Assembly: GCA_016788585.1 (NCBI GenBank)
Contig: JAEURP010000026.1
Coordinates: 1 to 64,000 of the forward strand
Direction: 5' to 3'
DNA: 64,000 nucleotides
From: Chthonomonas sp.
GTDB lineage: Bacteria; Armatimonadota; Fimbriimonadia; Fimbriimonadales; Fimbriimonadaceae
The notes beneath the pieces were generated by a model. It was not told the DNA's origin. It saw only the letters and a program-made list of their open reading frames with translations, and ran no database searches. The stretch's first letter is position 1, and each line of letters begins with the position of its first letter. A program made the translations under genes and the position numbers. Below are positions 62,241 to 64,000 of the stretch, one piece after another.

Positions 62241-63736
62241 TATCTCAGCCTGAACTCCAGCATTAAACGATCTGCTCGTCGGGTTTCTCCGGCGGCGAGC
62301 GCTTGGACACGAACAGCGCGCCCGGTATCTCTAATGAGTTGCATCAACGAAACAATCTGATTGTCGTCCACTTCGCCAAGGGGGGCATCGGCGCCAATGA
62401 TCGGCAACATCCTGTCTTCCAGTGCTTTTGGTCCTACTACTTCAATGATGAATCGACTAATGGCTTCCAGCACTCTCTTTTCATCTTGCGTGCCATCAAT
62501 TCGCGTCTCTCCGATTACTTGCCCGCGTTGATACACGACGGTATTTCGCTCGACCCGGACTTGATAGTAAATCGGTTCTCCGGCAAAGTGGTTGTAAATC
62601 GCGCCGGCAATAAGCACCATCGGGTCACCTTGCGAAGTGACATCTCGCAAGATATTGTTGATCTGTTGCTCAGTAGTGAAATCACCATTGAAAAGACTGG
62701 CTGCCTCAAGTTCTGCGCTCGGCTTTGCGCCGCGCGATTCTGCGCGGACCCGTGCTGTCCTCATGAGCGAACTCAATCCCAATTGAGCCTCTGATCGCGA
62801 AGAGTTCGCGTCGATGGTCCATCGAGCCAGTTCATTGCCACGGGCGATAATCATCGGCTGCGTCCGTGGGACATTGACCCCTTGTGTGATGAGGTTAGTA
62901 AGAACCCGCTCCAACTGAGCCTGCTCCTCCTGAAGCTGCTTTAGCTTAGATTCGGCGAGGGCCAGGTCATTGCGGAATTGCTGGTCCAAGTCTATCGCAA
63001 CCTTCTTCTGAACTTCGATTTGTTCCTGAAGGTCTTTGCGCTGCTTTTCAAGGTCTTGTAATTCCCTCTCAATTTCAAGATTGCGAACTTGAATCTCGCG
63101 GAGCTGATTCGCGGCATTACTGGCCTGTGCCTGATTGGTTCTGGCCGAATCTTGCGCGGCTTTTGCTTCTTGACGCAAGCTCGCCAATTGCGTAACATTG
63201 CGCGAAACTTCGGCCGTCAGTTGACTCACGCGACCCGCGAGGTGTTGAGTCCTCTTGTTGATGACAGCAAGTTGGGCAGTGCGGCTCGAAAGCAGGCCCT
63301 GTGCCTTATCCAAGAGGCTTCGCGTTGAACTGAGCTTAAGAGAAGTTTGGTTATTGGTAGTTTTGAGCCTTTCTCCCTCTCGAACCAGGGACCGCTGAGT
63401 CTTCTCGAGGTCATCGACTTCGACGGCCCGTCGGTCGAGATTCTTCTGGTTCACTCTAAGCTTGCCTTCGACCTGCCTGAGTTCCTCTTTGATTGCCTCC
63501 GTTCGGAACAGCATTTCACGAACGTCGGCAAACAACATGGACATCAATCCGATCGTCGCAATGGGAATTAGAACGCCAGCGCCCGTTGTCAAAAGCGCAG
63601 CTGTATGCTTCGGGCGCATGTGCCCGAGCGTCAGCCTCTTTTTGCCAAGCTTACGCCCGAGGAGATCTGCACTATACGCAATCAGCCCGCCCATAAGGCA
63701 GAGAACTAAGATGAGCGTAAGCGAACTCGTTTGCAT
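62240..63736 (-). CDS. DUF3084 membrane protein with long coiled coil
   Basis: This 498-residue protein has two N-terminal membrane segments (about 5-25 and 47-68), then DVREMLFRTEAIKEELRQVE and a coiled coil of about 230 residues rich in Glu, Gln, Lys and Ala. A globular C-terminal domain follows (IAGAIYNHFAGEPIYYQVRV, PLGEVDDNQIVSLM). This is the DUF3084 layout, known from cyanobacteria, Deinococcus and relatives; function is unknown. Coupling to an LptF/G permease (TGATG overlap) suggests an envelope role. Confidence 0.88.
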   Translation of the reverse strand: MQTSSLTLILVLCLMGGLIAYSADLLGRKLGKKRLTLGHMRPKHTAALLTTGAGVLIPIATIGLMSMLFADVREMLFRTEAIKEELRQVEGKLRVNQKNLDRRAVEVDDLEKTQRSLVREGERLKTTNNQTSLKLSSTRSLLDKAQGLLSSRTAQLAVINKRTQHLAGRVSQLTAEVSRNVTQLASLRQEAKAAQDSARTNQAQASNAANQLREIQVRNLEIERELQDLEKQRKDLQEQIEVQKKVAIDLDQQFRNDLALAESKLKQLQEEQAQLERVLTNLITQGVNVPRTQPMIIARGNELARWTIDANSSRSEAQLGLSSLMRTARVRAESRGAKPSAELEAASLFNGDFTTEQQINNILRDVTSQGDPMVLIAGAIYNHFAGEPIYYQVRVERNTVVYQRGQVIGETRIDGTQDEKRVLEAISRFIIEVVGPKALEDRMLPIIGADAPLGEVDDNQIVSLMQLIRDTGRAVRVQALAAGETRRADRLMLEFRLR

Positions 63737-64000
63737 CAGCGATTCTTATAGTGGATAGCGGCCATCGCCCCGATGACCCCCAGAACGACGGGAAAGAAGC
63801 TCGCAAACCACGCTGGGAACGCGCCTCCTTGACCCGTAATGAATAGGACGTTGCTTAGCATGAAATAGGCGAAGATGATGATGACAGCGAAGAGAAAGCC
63901 GGTCGCGCCGCCGGAGCGCTGATTCCTGATTCCAAGAGGCGCCCCCATGAGGGCATACACCACAGCGGCCAGCGGAATCGCGATCTTGTCCCAGTAACCT
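63736..64000 (-). CDS. LptF/LptG-family permease, C-terminal part only
   Basis: The minus-strand frame is open from the right edge to the stop at 63736-63738, giving the last 87 residues or so. They read YWDKIAIPLAAVVYALMGAP, LGIRNQRSGGATGFLFAVII and FASFFPVVLGVIGAMAA, which is the end of YjgP/YjgQ (LptF/G) permeases. These proteins extract lipopolysaccharide from the inner membrane with LptB, which would mean the organism has an outer membrane. The stop codon overlaps the DUF3084 start by one base. Confidence 0.85.
   Translation of the reverse strand, partial: GYWDKIAIPLAAVVYALMGAPLGIRNQRSGGATGFLFAVIIIFAYFMLSNVLFITGQGGAFPAWFASFFPVVLGVIGAMAAIHYKNR

Noticed and set aside
1-64000. Mobile elements, prophage, CRISPR arrays, restriction systems
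   Set aside because: I found no transposase, integrase, phage structural gene, regularly spaced repeats or known defence gene; the window looks like stable core chromosome.

Overview
The window is ordinary bacterial chromosome, densely coding on both strands. I see no transposase, integrase, prophage, CRISPR array or rRNA. Weak Shine-Dalgarno use, dockerin-like GEVDAAD motifs on secreted proteins, an SIS-type phosphoglucose/phosphomannose isomerase, an IspD-IspF fusion, a VKOR-DsbA fusion, a DUF3084 protein and an LptF/G permease together suggest a diderm bacterium. Armatimonadota (Fimbriimonadia-like) is my best guess. This is inference from gene content; no marker phylogeny was possible.

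Layout. 1-3.9 kb: a secreted dockerin-like gene running off the left edge, then rpsF-ssb, without the usual rpsR/rplI, and a PGI/PMI. 4.0-7.5 kb: a large secreted GH13 enzyme. 7.5-11 kb: rhodanese-sufE facing an MBL hydrolase and asnS across a 24-bp divergent promoter. 11.1-14 kb: operon vkor-dsbA, mnmA and two small membrane/envelope proteins. 14-19 kb: miaB, ppa, an M20 peptidase, a small LuxR-type regulator and comF. 19-23.4 kb: operon transglutaminase, yacL-like PIN/TRAM, ispDF, hpf. 23.5-28.4 kb: topA, gpx and two oligopeptide permeases. 28.4-30.9 kb: tRNA-Ser, a lytic transglycosylase, tRNA-Asn, a glycosyltransferase and a DinB-like gene. 31-34.4 kb: tig-clpP-clpX. 34.4-38 kb: cohesin/dockerin protein, a STAS-like protein, an esterase and a D-aminopeptidase. 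37.7-41.5 kb: a J-domain/WD40 fusion, an M28-PDZ peptidase and alr. 41.5-47.6 kb: mntR/mntH with two operator-like repeats, serS, a DUF2314-like lipoprotein and lon. 47.6-54.6 kb: duplicated YbjN-like secreted genes, pdxS, secreted and unknown proteins, pdxH, polA and a TfoX-like gene. 54.6-61.8 kb: a two-component system and glnE, facing pfkA-pfkB. 61.8-64 kb: lptF/G, DUF3084 and a YqgF-like gene.

Three patterns run through the whole window. First, about twenty genes that head transcription units carry a TANNNT (-10-like) box only 5-9 nt upstream of the start codon, mostly without a ribosome binding site, which predicts leaderless mRNAs. Second, convergent genes very often overlap tail to tail by exactly 4 bp through a YTAR tetranucleotide. 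Third, a strong minus-strand terminator at 17661-17719 has no protein gene behind it and may end an unrecognised small RNA.

Functionally the window covers proteostasis (tig, clpPX, lon, hpf, a J-domain protein), translation (asnS, serS, mnmA, miaB, tRNAs), isoprenoid and vitamin B6 synthesis, manganese homeostasis, glycolysis, nitrogen control (NtrB/NtrC-like plus GlnE) and extracellular polysaccharide degradation.
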